From an uncultured Rhodospirillaceae bacterium (GTDB lineage Bacteria; Pseudomonadota; Alphaproteobacteria; UBA8366; GCA-2717185): a stretch of 44,743 nucleotides of DNA. The notes beneath the pieces are model-generated. The model was not told the origin of the DNA. It was given only the letters and a program-made list of their open reading frames with translations, and made no database searches. The stretch covers positions 1 through 44,743 of the forward strand of contig CAJWOT010000004.1 of the NCBI GenBank assembly GCA_913044215.1. Direction: 5' to 3'. Below, one piece after another: positions 7,361-15,628 of this stretch. The position numbers and the translations under genes were made by a program. Every line of letters begins with the position of its first letter. Within the stretch, counting starts at the first letter, position 1.

Positions 7361-7383
7361 GTCGCTTTTTCAACTAAAGCGAC
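7361..7383. promoter_or_regulatory. Perfect inverted repeat upstream of the GST gene
   Basis: GTCGCTTT (7361-7368) and AAAGCGAC (7376-7383) are perfect inverse complements around a 7-nt AT-rich centre. The repeat lies 26 nt before the GST start codon, between the GST and the amidohydrolase stop. No T-run follows on the minus strand, so it is more likely an operator for GST control than a terminator of the upstream gene. The regulator is unknown. Confidence 0.55.
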
Positions 7384-7455
7384 AATAAGACCGGCGTCGC
7401 GCCCGTGTCAAAACAGACCGTTGCCCCGAGCCGATAATTTGAAGTTCGCGAGTCA

Positions 7456-8295
7456 TCACGCTGTCGGCGCCCAGCCATAGGCTTTTGCGCAGGCACCGCC
7501 CATTAGTGTCGCGCGCTCGCTGTCGCTCAAACGATCGGTAAGCCGGAATGGTTCAACCGCCTGCTCATAATTTACGACAGCGAAAGCGCGGGTCCAGTCG
7601 GTGCCCCACAAGCAGCGGTCAAGTCCCCAGGCGTCGAATACGCGTGCCAAGGGGTCCCAGATATCCGGGAACGGGTAGGGTTCCTTGGACAAGGTGCAAG
7701 CGCCACTCACCTTGATGACCGCGTTGGGGCGCTTGGCAAGGTCGAGTACCTTTGGCAATTCGGCCCAAGGTTCTTCGGGGGCCGGCGGCGTGCGCGGCTG
7801 CACCAAGGCGAGATGGTCGATGATGAACCTTGTGTCGGGGAAACGGTCCACCAAGGATATACCCGCATCGATATTGCCCCAGCACAGCATGTTCACCGGA
7901 AAGTCATGCCGGACCGCTTCGCGCAGGATGACACCGAGACCCGGATGGCTTGGATCGCGCCCCACCTCTGGCGCCATCATGATGCGGATACCGACGGTGC
8001 CCGGCGTCCGCTTCCACTCGGCAATAACATCCGCGACGGCCGGATCGTCCGGGTCGACCGGTTTGACGAGGGCAAAGCGGCTCGGATGCGCCTGTTGCAC
8101 CTCCACGGCGTAGCTGGCGTCGTACTGATACATGGAAAACGCGGAGATGAAGATCGCGCCATCGACACCGACCGCATCCATGGCCGCCACCATCTCGTCG
8201 CCATTGACCTGATCGGGCCAGTTGGGCACCGAATGCCAGGGGCGTGCCGGCGTGTTGGCTTCATAAACATGAACTTGGGAATCGATGATGGGCAC
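7456..8295 (-). CDS. Amidohydrolase family protein (2-pyrone-4,6-dicarboxylate hydrolase-like)
   Basis: A 279-residue TIM-barrel metal-dependent hydrolase of the amidohydrolase-2/LigI-like group. It opens M-P-I-I-D-S-Q-V-H-V-Y, where the first-strand metal motif is reduced to Q-V-H as in this subgroup; R-F-I-I-D-H-L-A carries a later His, and C-L-W-G-T-D-W-T-R the last-strand Asp. Relatives open lactone or ester rings of aromatic breakdown products. The start is GTG with GAGGAG upstream. A close paralogue lies at 33470-34312. The gene precedes the GST on the same strand, but a 120-nt gap with a palindrome suggests separate control. Confidence 0.88.
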   Translation of the reverse strand: MPIIDSQVHVYEANTPARPWHSVPNWPDQVNGDEMVAAMDAVGVDGAIFISAFSMYQYDASYAVEVQQAHPSRFALVKPVDPDDPAVADVIAEWKRTPGTVGIRIMMAPEVGRDPSHPGLGVILREAVRHDFPVNMLCWGNIDAGISLVDRFPDTRFIIDHLALVQPRTPPAPEEPWAELPKVLDLAKRPNAVIKVSGACTLSKEPYPFPDIWDPLARVFDAWGLDRCLWGTDWTRAFAVVNYEQAVEPFRLTDRLSDSERATLMGGACAKAYGWAPTA

Positions 8296-8435
8296 GGGGC
8301 GGCTCCTCGCTACGAATTGGTGATGTTCATATTGCAGCAGCCCATGACCGCCTCGTCCAGAGAAGCTGGCATTTCCCTGCGCGGCGGGGTAAGCAGCAAG
8401 CGATAATTGGCCCCGCCCGTCGAAAGAGACCTGCC

Positions 8436-9656
8436 ATGAAATACGCCGCTTCGCGTCTGGCCGTCGTCCAACCCTCCGCCTCGATGGCCGTCAGCGGTAT
8501 GGCAAAAGCGCTGACCGATGAAGGTCACGACGTCATCGATTTGGGCCTTGGCGAGCCGGATTTCGACACGCCAGCGCACATCGTCGAAGCGGCGCACGCG
8601 GCGGCCCTGGCCGGCAAAACGCGCTACGAGCCAACCGGCGGTGCGCCGGAACTGAAACAGGCCATCGCGCGCAAGCTCGCCCGCGAGAACGACCTGACCT
8701 ACGCACCCGATGAGATCATCGTCTCGAACGGCGCCAAACAGGTCATCTACAACGCTCTGATGGCCACCTTGGACCCCGGTGAAGAGGTGATGCACTGCGC
8801 ACCCTATTTCGACATTTACAAAACCATAACCCTGGTCTTGGGCGGTGTTCCGAAGATCCTATCCTGCAGCGCGGCGGACGGGTTCCGCCTGACGCCGGAA
8901 GCACTGGAACAGGCGATCGGCGAGTCGACAAGATGGCTGCTGCTCAATTCGCCCTCTAACCCCGCCGGCGCCACCTACGACAAGGCGCAGCTCGCAGCGT
9001 TGGGCGAGGTTCTCGCTCGCCACCCTCAGGTTTTCGTCCTAGCGGACGAAATTTACGAACACATCATTTTTGACGACCAGCCCTTCACCTCGTTCGCGAC
9101 AGCCTGCCCCGACCTGCGCGACCGCACGCTGACAGTTAATGGCGTGTCGAAAGCTTTCGCGATGACGGGATGGCGCATCGGCTACGGCGCGGGCCCGCGT
9201 GAGCTGATTAACGCCATGACGACGGTGCAGTCACAGGTGACTTCGGGCGCCTGCGCCATCGCTCAGGCCGCCGCGGCGGCCGCGTTGGACGGGCCGCAGG
9301 ACGATGTCAGGCGGTTCCGCGAAGCGTTCGAGCGCCGCCGCAACCTGGTCGTCGCCGAGGCCGAGAAAATTCCAGGGCTGACCCTCGCACCGCCGGGCGG
9401 CGCTTTTTACACCTTCATCGGCTGCGAAGAGTTTATCGGCGCCACAGCACACGATGGGACGGTGATCGAGGACGATATCGGCTTCGCCAAATACCTACTG
9501 AACGAGGGCAAGGTTGCCGCCGTGCCCGGCAGCGCCTACGGCCTGTCGCCATTTATCCGTTTTTCGACGGCGACCTCCGATGAGAAACTTTCACAAGCAA
9601 TGACGCGCATGGCCGACTGCCTCTCGAAACTGACGACGTCACCGAGTAGAAACTGA
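8436..9656 (+). CDS. Pyridoxal-phosphate aminotransferase, class I/II (aspartate aminotransferase-like)
   Basis: A 406-residue fold-type I enzyme. Typical sites are L-G-E-P-D-F-D-T-P near residue 35, the N-S-P-S-N-P-A-G segment near 170, A-D-E-I-Y-E-H near 205 for the cofactor ring, and N-G-V-S-K-A-F-A-M-T-G-W-R-I-G-Y near 235 with the Schiff-base lysine. The C-terminal S-P-F-I-R-F-S-T contains the arginine that binds the substrate carboxylate. It transfers amino groups between an amino acid and a 2-oxo acid in the cytoplasm; the substrate is not evident. It is divergent from the amidohydrolase and 24 nt ahead of the flavin monooxygenase, with which it forms an operon. Confidence 0.92.
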   Translation: MKYAASRLAVVQPSASMAVSGMAKALTDEGHDVIDLGLGEPDFDTPAHIVEAAHAAALAGKTRYEPTGGAPELKQAIARKLARENDLTYAPDEIIVSNGAKQVIYNALMATLDPGEEVMHCAPYFDIYKTITLVLGGVPKILSCSAADGFRLTPEALEQAIGESTRWLLLNSPSNPAGATYDKAQLAALGEVLARHPQVFVLADEIYEHIIFDDQPFTSFATACPDLRDRTLTVNGVSKAFAMTGWRIGYGAGPRELINAMTTVQSQVTSGACAIAQAAAAAALDGPQDDVRRFREAFERRRNLVVAEAEKIPGLTLAPPGGAFYTFIGCEEFIGATAHDGTVIEDDIGFAKYLLNEGKVAAVPGSAYGLSPFIRFSTATSDEKLSQAMTRMADCLSKLTTSPSRN

Positions 9657-9680
9657 GCGCAAAGATTCGGAAGCAGCACA

Positions 9681-11093
9681 ATGGCACAGGCGGCAACGGC
9701 GCCGGTTCTCCCTCAAACCGACCACGCGAGCAAACGCATTGCGGTGATTGGCGCCGGTGCGGCGGGTATCTGCATGGCGAAGTACCTGCGCGAAGTCGGT
9801 TTCGCGGTCACCATCTTCGAGATCGGCTCGCAGATCGGCGGCATGTGGTGCTATCAGAACGACAACGGCCTATCGTCAGCCTACCGCACCCTGCACATCA
9901 ACACCTCGCGCGGCGTTACGCGATTCCACGATTTGGATTTCGACGATGACGTTCAAGCATTCCCCGACCATTGGGACATGCATCGCTATCTTGAGAAATA
10001 CGCAAGGCATTTTAACCTGGTACCGCTCATTCGATTCAACAGCCGTGTCGCGGACATCCGTCCGGCCTTCGACCCGGCCTCCGACCCGCCGCGCTGGGAC
10101 ATTGTCTTGGAAGACGGCAAGACGGAGGAGTTCGACACGGTGATCGCGGCGACGGGCCACCTGGCCGATCCCATGCACGTCCCGATATTTCGCGACAATT
10201 TCACCGGCACCTACGTGCATTCGCATCATTATAAGGAGCCCGAAGATTTCGTCGGCCAGCGTATCTGCGTCGTCGGCGTCGGCAACAGCGCCTGCGATAT
10301 CGCCAGCGATGTTTGCGTTACTTCACCGCGTTGCGTGCTGGTCGCGCGGTCGGGTGCCATCATCTTGCCGAAACTGTTCTGCGGCATCCCGTTTACGGAC
10401 ATCACGCGAAAGATTCAGCGGCCTTGGATTCCGGGATGGCTGCGGCGCAAGCTGACAGGCATCTTGACCTTCCTGGTCCATGGCAACATGCAGAAGCTTG
10501 GCTTCCGGCCGATGGAGAAACGGGTCCATACCACCAGCAACGGCACCATCGTGACGGACATCGCCTATAGCCGGATCGCGGTGAAACACGAAATCGAGAA
10601 AATCGACGGCAAAGTGCTGCATTTTTCCGACGGGACGGCGGAAGAGTTCGACACGATCATCGCGGCGACCGGATATCAGATCCAGCTGCCTTTCATTTCT
10701 CGCGACATCGTCCCGCTGGAGGACAACAAACTTCGCCTTTACAAACGCATGGTGCAGCCGGGCTGGCCAGGCCTGTATTTTCCGGGCTTCTTCAACACCG
10801 ACACAGCCCTGAACATGGTGTTCGAGCATCAGGCCCGTTGGATTCGCGCCGTTGAAATGGGCGAAGCGGTGCTGCCGAGCGACGATGACATGTGGGCGGA
10901 CATTAAGGCGCAGGAGCGCTGGGTCGGCGAACGGTTCAAGGACACGGCGCGTCACACGATCGAGGAAGAGCATGTCGTTTATCTGGGCGCGCTCAAGAAA
11001 TCGCTGCGCCTCATGAAACGATTGGCGAAGTGGCGGAAGGGAAAATTCCCCACACCGCAAACGAAGCTCGGCAAACTTTCGCCGGAACGCTAG
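9681..11093 (+). CDS. Flavin-containing monooxygenase (FMO/BVMO superfamily)
   Basis: A 470-residue class B flavoprotein monooxygenase. V-I-G-A-G-A-A-G near residue 22 is the FAD Rossmann motif and I-G-G-M-W follows. F-T-G-T-Y-V-H-S-H-H-Y near 173-183 fits the FMO fingerprint F-x-G-x-x-x-H-x-x-x-Y, and V-V-G-V-G-N-S-A-C-D-I-A is the NADPH site. I-A-A-T-G-Y appears near 330. It oxygenates a soft nucleophile (N or S) or a ketone using NADPH and O2. The C-terminus is basic. The gene shares a transcript with the preceding aminotransferase, which suggests oxidation of an amine or its keto product. It converges on the UGSC gene with a 16-nt gap. Confidence 0.93.
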   Translation: MAQAATAPVLPQTDHASKRIAVIGAGAAGICMAKYLREVGFAVTIFEIGSQIGGMWCYQNDNGLSSAYRTLHINTSRGVTRFHDLDFDDDVQAFPDHWDMHRYLEKYARHFNLVPLIRFNSRVADIRPAFDPASDPPRWDIVLEDGKTEEFDTVIAATGHLADPMHVPIFRDNFTGTYVHSHHYKEPEDFVGQRICVVGVGNSACDIASDVCVTSPRCVLVARSGAIILPKLFCGIPFTDITRKIQRPWIPGWLRRKLTGILTFLVHGNMQKLGFRPMEKRVHTTSNGTIVTDIAYSRIAVKHEIEKIDGKVLHFSDGTAEEFDTIIAATGYQIQLPFISRDIVPLEDNKLRLYKRMVQPGWPGLYFPGFFNTDTALNMVFEHQARWIRAVEMGEAVLPSDDDMWADIKAQERWVGERFKDTARHTIEEEHVVYLGALKKSLRLMKRLAKWRKGKFPTPQTKLGKLSPER

Positions 11094-11109
11094 TGATCAG
11101 CGCGAAATT

Positions 11110-12810
11110 TTAGCCAGGGATGCGGATTTGCTTGCTCGTCGGAAAGCCGTGCATGCCGTTGCTCGCAAAGGCGTACGCATTGGACCTTAACGGATCGCCG
11201 CTGACGATGATGAGAATGTCTTCCGGTTTTTCAACGATCGGCACCAGACGCTGCGGATCATCTTGCGATGCGAAGTGCGCCGCCGCGGTGCCGCCGGCGA
11301 CCAGCTGATCCAAAGTCGGTTTGCCCGGAACCAAATTCGTCCATTGGCCGATATAGCGCTCCAATTTCTCCGCCGGCAGCCTTGCGTAGTTGAACAGCGC
11401 CGAACGAAGGTTTTCTTTCGACATACCAGCGCGCTGCAAGGTCTTGGCAACCAACGGACTGATCACCAGTAACGGCCGATAGGTGCCCCGCGCGAATCCG
11501 ACGGTGAAAATAAGTTCCCAGCTGGTATGTCGCACCAGCCCGTCGGCGAGATATCGGGCGATCTCTTGCGGGTCATTGCCGTAGATAGAGCCGATCCCGC
11601 CACCACTGGTAAAACGGCCGATGGTGACGAGATTCTCCTCTGGACCAAAGCCGCGGTCTTCACCCAAACTCGGCCACCCAATCGACTTTGCTTCCGCTTC
11701 GTGCTCCGCCAGCACGACGCGCCAGGTATGCCCGAAAGTTCCCTTGTCGGCACCTTCAGGCAAAATCCCGGCGACGTTGCGTTGGTACAGCCGGATAAAC
11801 CGTCCAACACTGGTGTTCGCTTGATAACCATCGCGCAGCGCCGCGCCAGCGCAATTGAATCCCAAATTTTCTATCACCGGCCCGTTCAGGATGATCAGCG
11901 GGTCCCCGCCCGTCGTGTCACCGCTGTGTTCGACTCCATAGACCGGATCGCAGAGCACCTCCGCTATCGCGATCAGCACCGGCATGTATTCCGGTCGGCA
12001 GTTCGCCATCACGCCGTTGATCGCCACATTCGTAACTGTCGCAGCCGACCCGGACGGTTGCAGGACCCCAATCAGCCGGTCAGGGTCATCGCGGGTCTCT
12101 ACCAAAAACGCCGCGACCCGGCCCCGCGTCGGCGGAACGATAGGCAGCCCATCACTCCATTGCCGACCCAGGAAAAGGCGATTAATCGCATCGAAATCGC
12201 CGCATCCGACGACCGTGCCGTTTGTGTAACATTCGGCCGCTCCATCTGAGACCGCGGGCTCGAGCAGGCAGCGGATAACCTCGGGCGCGGTGACCTCATC
12301 GATGTTGCGCTGCAACTCCTCAACCGACTGCCCATCCACATGGCCCACGATACGCGCGATCGGGATCGTCTCGACGCCCAAACCGGGCGTGATCGCGGCC
12401 GCCTGACCAACAAACCCGTCGCAAACAAGCGACGCCGTCGGCACGCCCGCCTTCTCGACCGCAGCGCTGGCCCGCATCACGGCGGGCGTACAAGCACCTC
12501 AGCAGCCTATGCCGCTGATAACGGCATCGACCTCCAGCTTCTTTAGACGGTCGGGCAGTGCCGCGACAACGGCGTGCTCGTCGCCGCCAAAAATAGGGCC
12601 GAAGGCGTCATAATTCACAAACTCGACACCATCGAACGTCGCGGAGAGGTTCCGCTGCAGAGCCGGGAAAATCTCTTCGCCGCGGAACATGTCGTCCCAC
12701 AGAAACCCGATTCGCTTGCCGGAAAGATCGTTCCGCGGCGCCGGCGGCACCGTGTTGACGGCGCTCACCCCGCCGGGCCAAAGCGCCTCGAACTCTTCCT
12801 TTTCCGCCAT
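11110..12810 (-). CDS. UGSC-family selenoprotein (in-frame UGA at codon 104)
   Basis: Read straight through TGA (12499-12501) the frame is open for 566 residues. Around it the protein reads V-I-S-G-I-G-C, TGA, G-A-C-T-P-A-V, then M-R-A-S-A-A-V-E-K-A-G-V-P-T. This matches the UGSC family, named for Sec/Cys-Gly-Ser-Cys; here the motif is U-G-A-C, a Sec/Cys redox pair. The N-terminal ~100 residues form a Rossmann-like unit (K-R-I-G-F-L-W-D-D). The long C-terminal part (from about 190) includes D-G-L-P-I-V-P-P-T and is of unknown function. A SECIS-like hairpin follows the TGA. AGGGAG precedes the ATG. It is the last gene of a minus-strand set, 28 nt after the TauD gene. Conventional calling would give a 103-residue stub and a 456-residue fragment. 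Confidence 0.93.
12470..12501 (-). promoter_or_regulatory. Candidate bacterial SECIS element in the UGSC mRNA
   Basis: Seventeen nt after the TGA (12499-12501) comes a 6-nt loop CGTGAT (12476-12481) closed by a perfect 6-bp stem GCCCGC (12482-12487) / GCGGGC (12470-12475). G is the second loop base and GU is present, matching the bacterial SECIS consensus for SelB binding. Spacing and loop start are identical to those in the GST gene. Confidence 0.85.
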
Positions 12811-12838
12811 ATGCCGAACTCCCTGCCATTCTTTTTGT

Positions 12839-13783
12839 TCAAGCCGGAATCACCGCCTCGCCCTTGGTCTGCGTGCGCCACATGAAGCGGTTTAGGTCCT
12901 CATCGACCGGATGGCGCATATGCAGCAGCATGCGGTTGTCCCATACGACGACCTGCCCGACCTGCCACTTGTGCCGGTAGCAGAATTGCGGCTGGGTCGC
13001 ATGCGCCCAAATCTCGTCGAGCAGCGCCTCGCTTTCCTTGAGCGGCAAACCGGGGATGTACCCGTTCGTCCGACGGCCGAGGAAAATCGCCTCGTCGCCG
13101 GTGGTCGGTACCTTGCGCAGAATGGGATGTGCGTGGCCCATCGCCTCGATCGGCGAGGGCGGCGGCGACATGCCGGGACGCAACTCTCCACTGCTGCCGT
13201 ACGTCGAATCATGCTTGGCGGTTCGGCTGGCGATCCGGGCCCGAAGTTCAGCCGGCAAAGCCTGCGCAGCCATGACCTGGCTGCAGAATCCCGTATCGCC
13301 GCCTTCCGCCGGAATTACCCGGGCATGCAGCAGGCTGAAGGTCGGCGGCACCGGAACGTATGACATGTCGGAATGCCACTCCCATTCGCCGAAGAACTTT
13401 TTCTCGCGTTCCTTCCGTTGCAGGGTTTTCGGATCGAGATTGCCGATGAAGGTCATGTAGGGGTCGACGCCTTCGGCTTCGAGCCGAGAGATCTGCTCTT
13501 CGAATGTCAGATGCGCCTCGCCTTCCGGCGTCATCTTGCCCATACCGTTGATCAGGCCGGGCGCCACTTCCTTCTCACCGAAAATCCTGGTGATCGCGTG
13601 CAGTTCATCTTCTTCGATCATGCGGTCAAAGGCGAAGCAGATCAGACCGTGCCGGTCGCGATAGACCTGCCAAATAGCCTCGCGCTGCGCGTCGGTGATT
13701 TCACGCGGCTCGAGTCCTGAAATTTCGGCCCCGAACCGGGCGCCCTCCAACGGCGTGACCGTCAATCTGGCCGTTTCGGCCAT
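12839..13783 (-). CDS. TauD/TfdA-family Fe(II)/2-oxoglutarate dioxygenase
   Basis: A 314-residue non-haem iron dioxygenase. The iron triad is H-S-D (W-E-W-H-S-D-M-S-Y, about residues 135-143) plus the distal His in D-N-R-M-L-L-H-M-R-H-P near the C-terminus; the 2-oxoglutarate-binding Arg is in N-R-F-M-W-R-T. The N-terminus L-E-G-A-R-F-G-A-E-I-S-G-L matches the family. The start at 13781-13783 is chosen because GGGAG lies 8 nt upstream. Relatives hydroxylate sulfonates, aryloxyalkanoates and other small acids; the substrate here is unknown. It lies between a threonine-aldolase-like gene and the UGSC selenoprotein on one strand. Confidence 0.91.
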   Translation of the reverse strand: MAETARLTVTPLEGARFGAEISGLEPREITDAQREAIWQVYRDRHGLICFAFDRMIEEDELHAITRIFGEKEVAPGLINGMGKMTPEGEAHLTFEEQISRLEAEGVDPYMTFIGNLDPKTLQRKEREKKFFGEWEWHSDMSYVPVPPTFSLLHARVIPAEGGDTGFCSQVMAAQALPAELRARIASRTAKHDSTYGSSGELRPGMSPPPSPIEAMGHAHPILRKVPTTGDEAIFLGRRTNGYIPGLPLKESEALLDEIWAHATQPQFCYRHKWQVGQVVVWDNRMLLHMRHPVDEDLNRFMWRTQTKGEAVIPA

Positions 13784-13840
13784 GTTCCATTCTCCCTCGG
13801 TTCCCAAACGCGGAAAGCGTTATATCATCGGGCGCTCCCG

Positions 13841-14863
13841 CTACAAAAGCAGGCCCGACAGGCTGCCGCACAACGCGTCCCCGGCGGCCTCGTCAACATC
13901 CAGATGGGTCACCAATCGGATGCGGCGATCGCCGAAGGCGCCGGCCTGAATACCGTCCTTTTCCAGGGAAGCCACCACTTCCGCCGCGCTCAGCGCCGTC
14001 TCACAAAGGTCGAAGATGACGATGTTCGTGTCGGCGGGCAGCACACGGTCAACCTTCCTGAAACCGTCCAACATTTCGGCGATCCGCGCTGCGAGCGCGT
14101 GATCGTCCGCGAGCCGTTCCACATTGTAGTCGAGCGCGTAGAGGCACATAGCGGCGAGGATGCCCGACTGCCGCATCGCACCCCCGATCTGTTGCTTGAT
14201 GCGCCAGGCCCGGTCGATAAAGGCCGCGGAACCCGCCAGCACCGCGCCGACCGGCGCACCCAGCCCTTTCGAGAAATCGATCCAGCAGGAATCGTAGCCT
14301 TCCACCCAGCGAGAGGCGTCGATACCGGACTGGACGACCGCATTCAGCAGCCGCGCCCCGTCCATATGCGTCGCCAGCCCCGCATCCTTCGCGGTTTTGG
14401 CCACGTCGTCGATCCGGTCGAGCGGCCAGACCGTGCCGCCGCTCATATTGGCCGTCTGCTCGACACAGACCAACCGGCATTCAGGCATGTAGCGAGACGC
14501 CGGTCGCAGTGCCTGCCGAACCTGGGCGCCGGTAAAGGTCCCTCTTTCACCGTCGATGGGCTGCATCATGACGCCGCTGATCGCCGCAGGTCCACCGGTC
14601 TCGAAATTGATCAGATGGCAGGATCGCTCACAGATCACTTCATCGCCGGGCTTGGTATGCACACGGACTGCGATCTCGTTGCACATGGTGCCGGACGGCA
14701 GGAAGACGGCGGCTTCCTTGTCCAATAGGGCCGCGACGCGGTCGCACAATTCGCGGGTCGTCGGGTCCTCATCCTTCTGCTCGTCACCGACGATCGCGTC
14801 GAGCGCAGCTTCGCGCATGGCACGGCTCGGTTTGGTCTTTGTGTCGGAATAGAAATCATGCAT
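13841..14863 (-). CDS. Threonine aldolase / beta-eliminating lyase family PLP enzyme
   Basis: A 340-residue fold-type I PLP enzyme. D-F-Y-S-D-T-K-T-K-P-S-R-A-M at the start, the P-S-G-T-M-C-N cofactor segment near residue 57, H-M-D-G-A-R-L near 165, and D-F-S-K-G-L-G-A-P-V-G-A near 197 with the Schiff-base lysine are the signature of low-specificity L-threonine aldolases. Such enzymes cleave beta-hydroxy amino acids to glycine and an aldehyde. The upstream VOC gene ends 17 nt before it and TauD begins 57 nt after it, so it lies inside a probable operon. Retro-aldol cleavage after dioxygenase hydroxylation is a possible joint pathway (inference). Confidence 0.9.
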   Translation of the reverse strand: MHDFYSDTKTKPSRAMREAALDAIVGDEQKDEDPTTRELCDRVAALLDKEAAVFLPSGTMCNEIAVRVHTKPGDEVICERSCHLINFETGGPAAISGVMMQPIDGERGTFTGAQVRQALRPASRYMPECRLVCVEQTANMSGGTVWPLDRIDDVAKTAKDAGLATHMDGARLLNAVVQSGIDASRWVEGYDSCWIDFSKGLGAPVGAVLAGSAAFIDRAWRIKQQIGGAMRQSGILAAMCLYALDYNVERLADDHALAARIAEMLDGFRKVDRVLPADTNIVIFDLCETALSAAEVVASLEKDGIQAGAFGDRRIRLVTHLDVDEAAGDALCGSLSGLLL

Positions 14864-14880
14864 GGCGGTATCGCGGGTTC

Positions 14881-15609
14881 CTACGATTGAGAGTCTTCAA
14901 AAAGGAGTTCGACATAGCCCGTTTCGTCTGCAGCGGGAACCCGTATCGACTCTGCGGGAACGTGCAAATGCTGCAGTTCGAGGGTCGTATAGGGCCGCTG
15001 CCAGAGCCAGGGCCGGTTGCCGACCGCCCGGAGATCCGTATCGGGCGGGCACTCGTCCGTATGGGCCAGGAAGTAGAGCGTGAAATTGCGGCCATCCACC
15101 GGCTGGACCGACAACAGTTTCATTCCTCGTCTTGTTCGGTAGAGATCGAGCGCCCGGTCGATGTCGCCGGTCCGCACTGTAACCTGCCCGATCTCGCCGC
15201 CGCCGCCGAGGGGCTGGCGGGGATCGCCCTCCGCGGTGCGCGGCTGGCCCGCAAACGTGTGCTGAAGCAACTCGAACTGGAACCCCTCCGGATCGGCGAG
15301 GTGACACATATAGCCGATGTCCTGAAAGTGACGCGGCTCGGTCACCGCAACGTCCGCATTTCGAGGCTGCTCAAAGGCGACGTCGATGTCGGGCAGTGTG
15401 ATCCCAACCTTCCAATAGACATCCAGCCCGTCATGCCGATAGCGGATCCCCGCCGGTGACGGACGCAATTCAAGACAGCCGCCCTGCCTTCCATATCCCA
15501 GCCGCATGAAAGGTGTCTTGCGCAGCACGCGCATGCCGAGGGTCTCGACATAGAACGGCGCCAGTGCCTCTGGCGAGACGATATTTAAGGCGACGCCGGC
15601 GAACTGCGT
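14881..15609 (-). CDS. Two-domain VOC family protein with no canonical start codon
   Basis: Two VOC units are visible. The second starts near I-G-Q-V-T-V-R-T-G-D-I-D-R-A-L-D-L-Y-R and ends G-Y-V-E-L-L-F. The first begins F-A-G-V-A-L-N-I-V-S-P-E-A-L-A-P-F-Y-V-E, upstream of the first ATG (15532-15534). That stretch is clearly the N-terminal VOC strand and helix, but no ATG, GTG or TTG precedes it in frame. The nearest plausible initiator is ACG (15607-15609, giving M-T-Q-F-A-G-V); otherwise the start or a base is misread. The conservative 217-residue form is 14881-15534. The gene lies about 19 nt after the aldo/keto reductase stop, so coupling may help initiation. Family members are ring-cleavage dioxygenases or lyases. 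Confidence 0.75.
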   Translation of the reverse strand, partial: TQFAGVALNIVSPEALAPFYVETLGMRVLRKTPFMRLGYGRQGGCLELRPSPAGIRYRHDGLDVYWKVGITLPDIDVAFEQPRNADVAVTEPRHFQDIGYMCHLADPEGFQFELLQHTFAGQPRTAEGDPRQPLGGGGEIGQVTVRTGDIDRALDLYRTRRGMKLLSVQPVDGRNFTLYFLAHTDECPPDTDLRAVGNRPWLWQRPYTTLELQHLHVPAESIRVPAADETGYVELLFEDSQS

Positions 15610-15628
15610 TCCACATCCAGTCGGCGCG

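Noticed and set aside
6637-12810. UGA read as tryptophan (alternative genetic code) to explain both interrupted genes
   Set aside because: TGA serves as a normal stop in several neighbours (for example the NTF2-like gene at 249 and HyuA at 26039), TGG is the usual Trp codon throughout, and both internal TGAs fall at Cys/Sec positions, not Trp positions.
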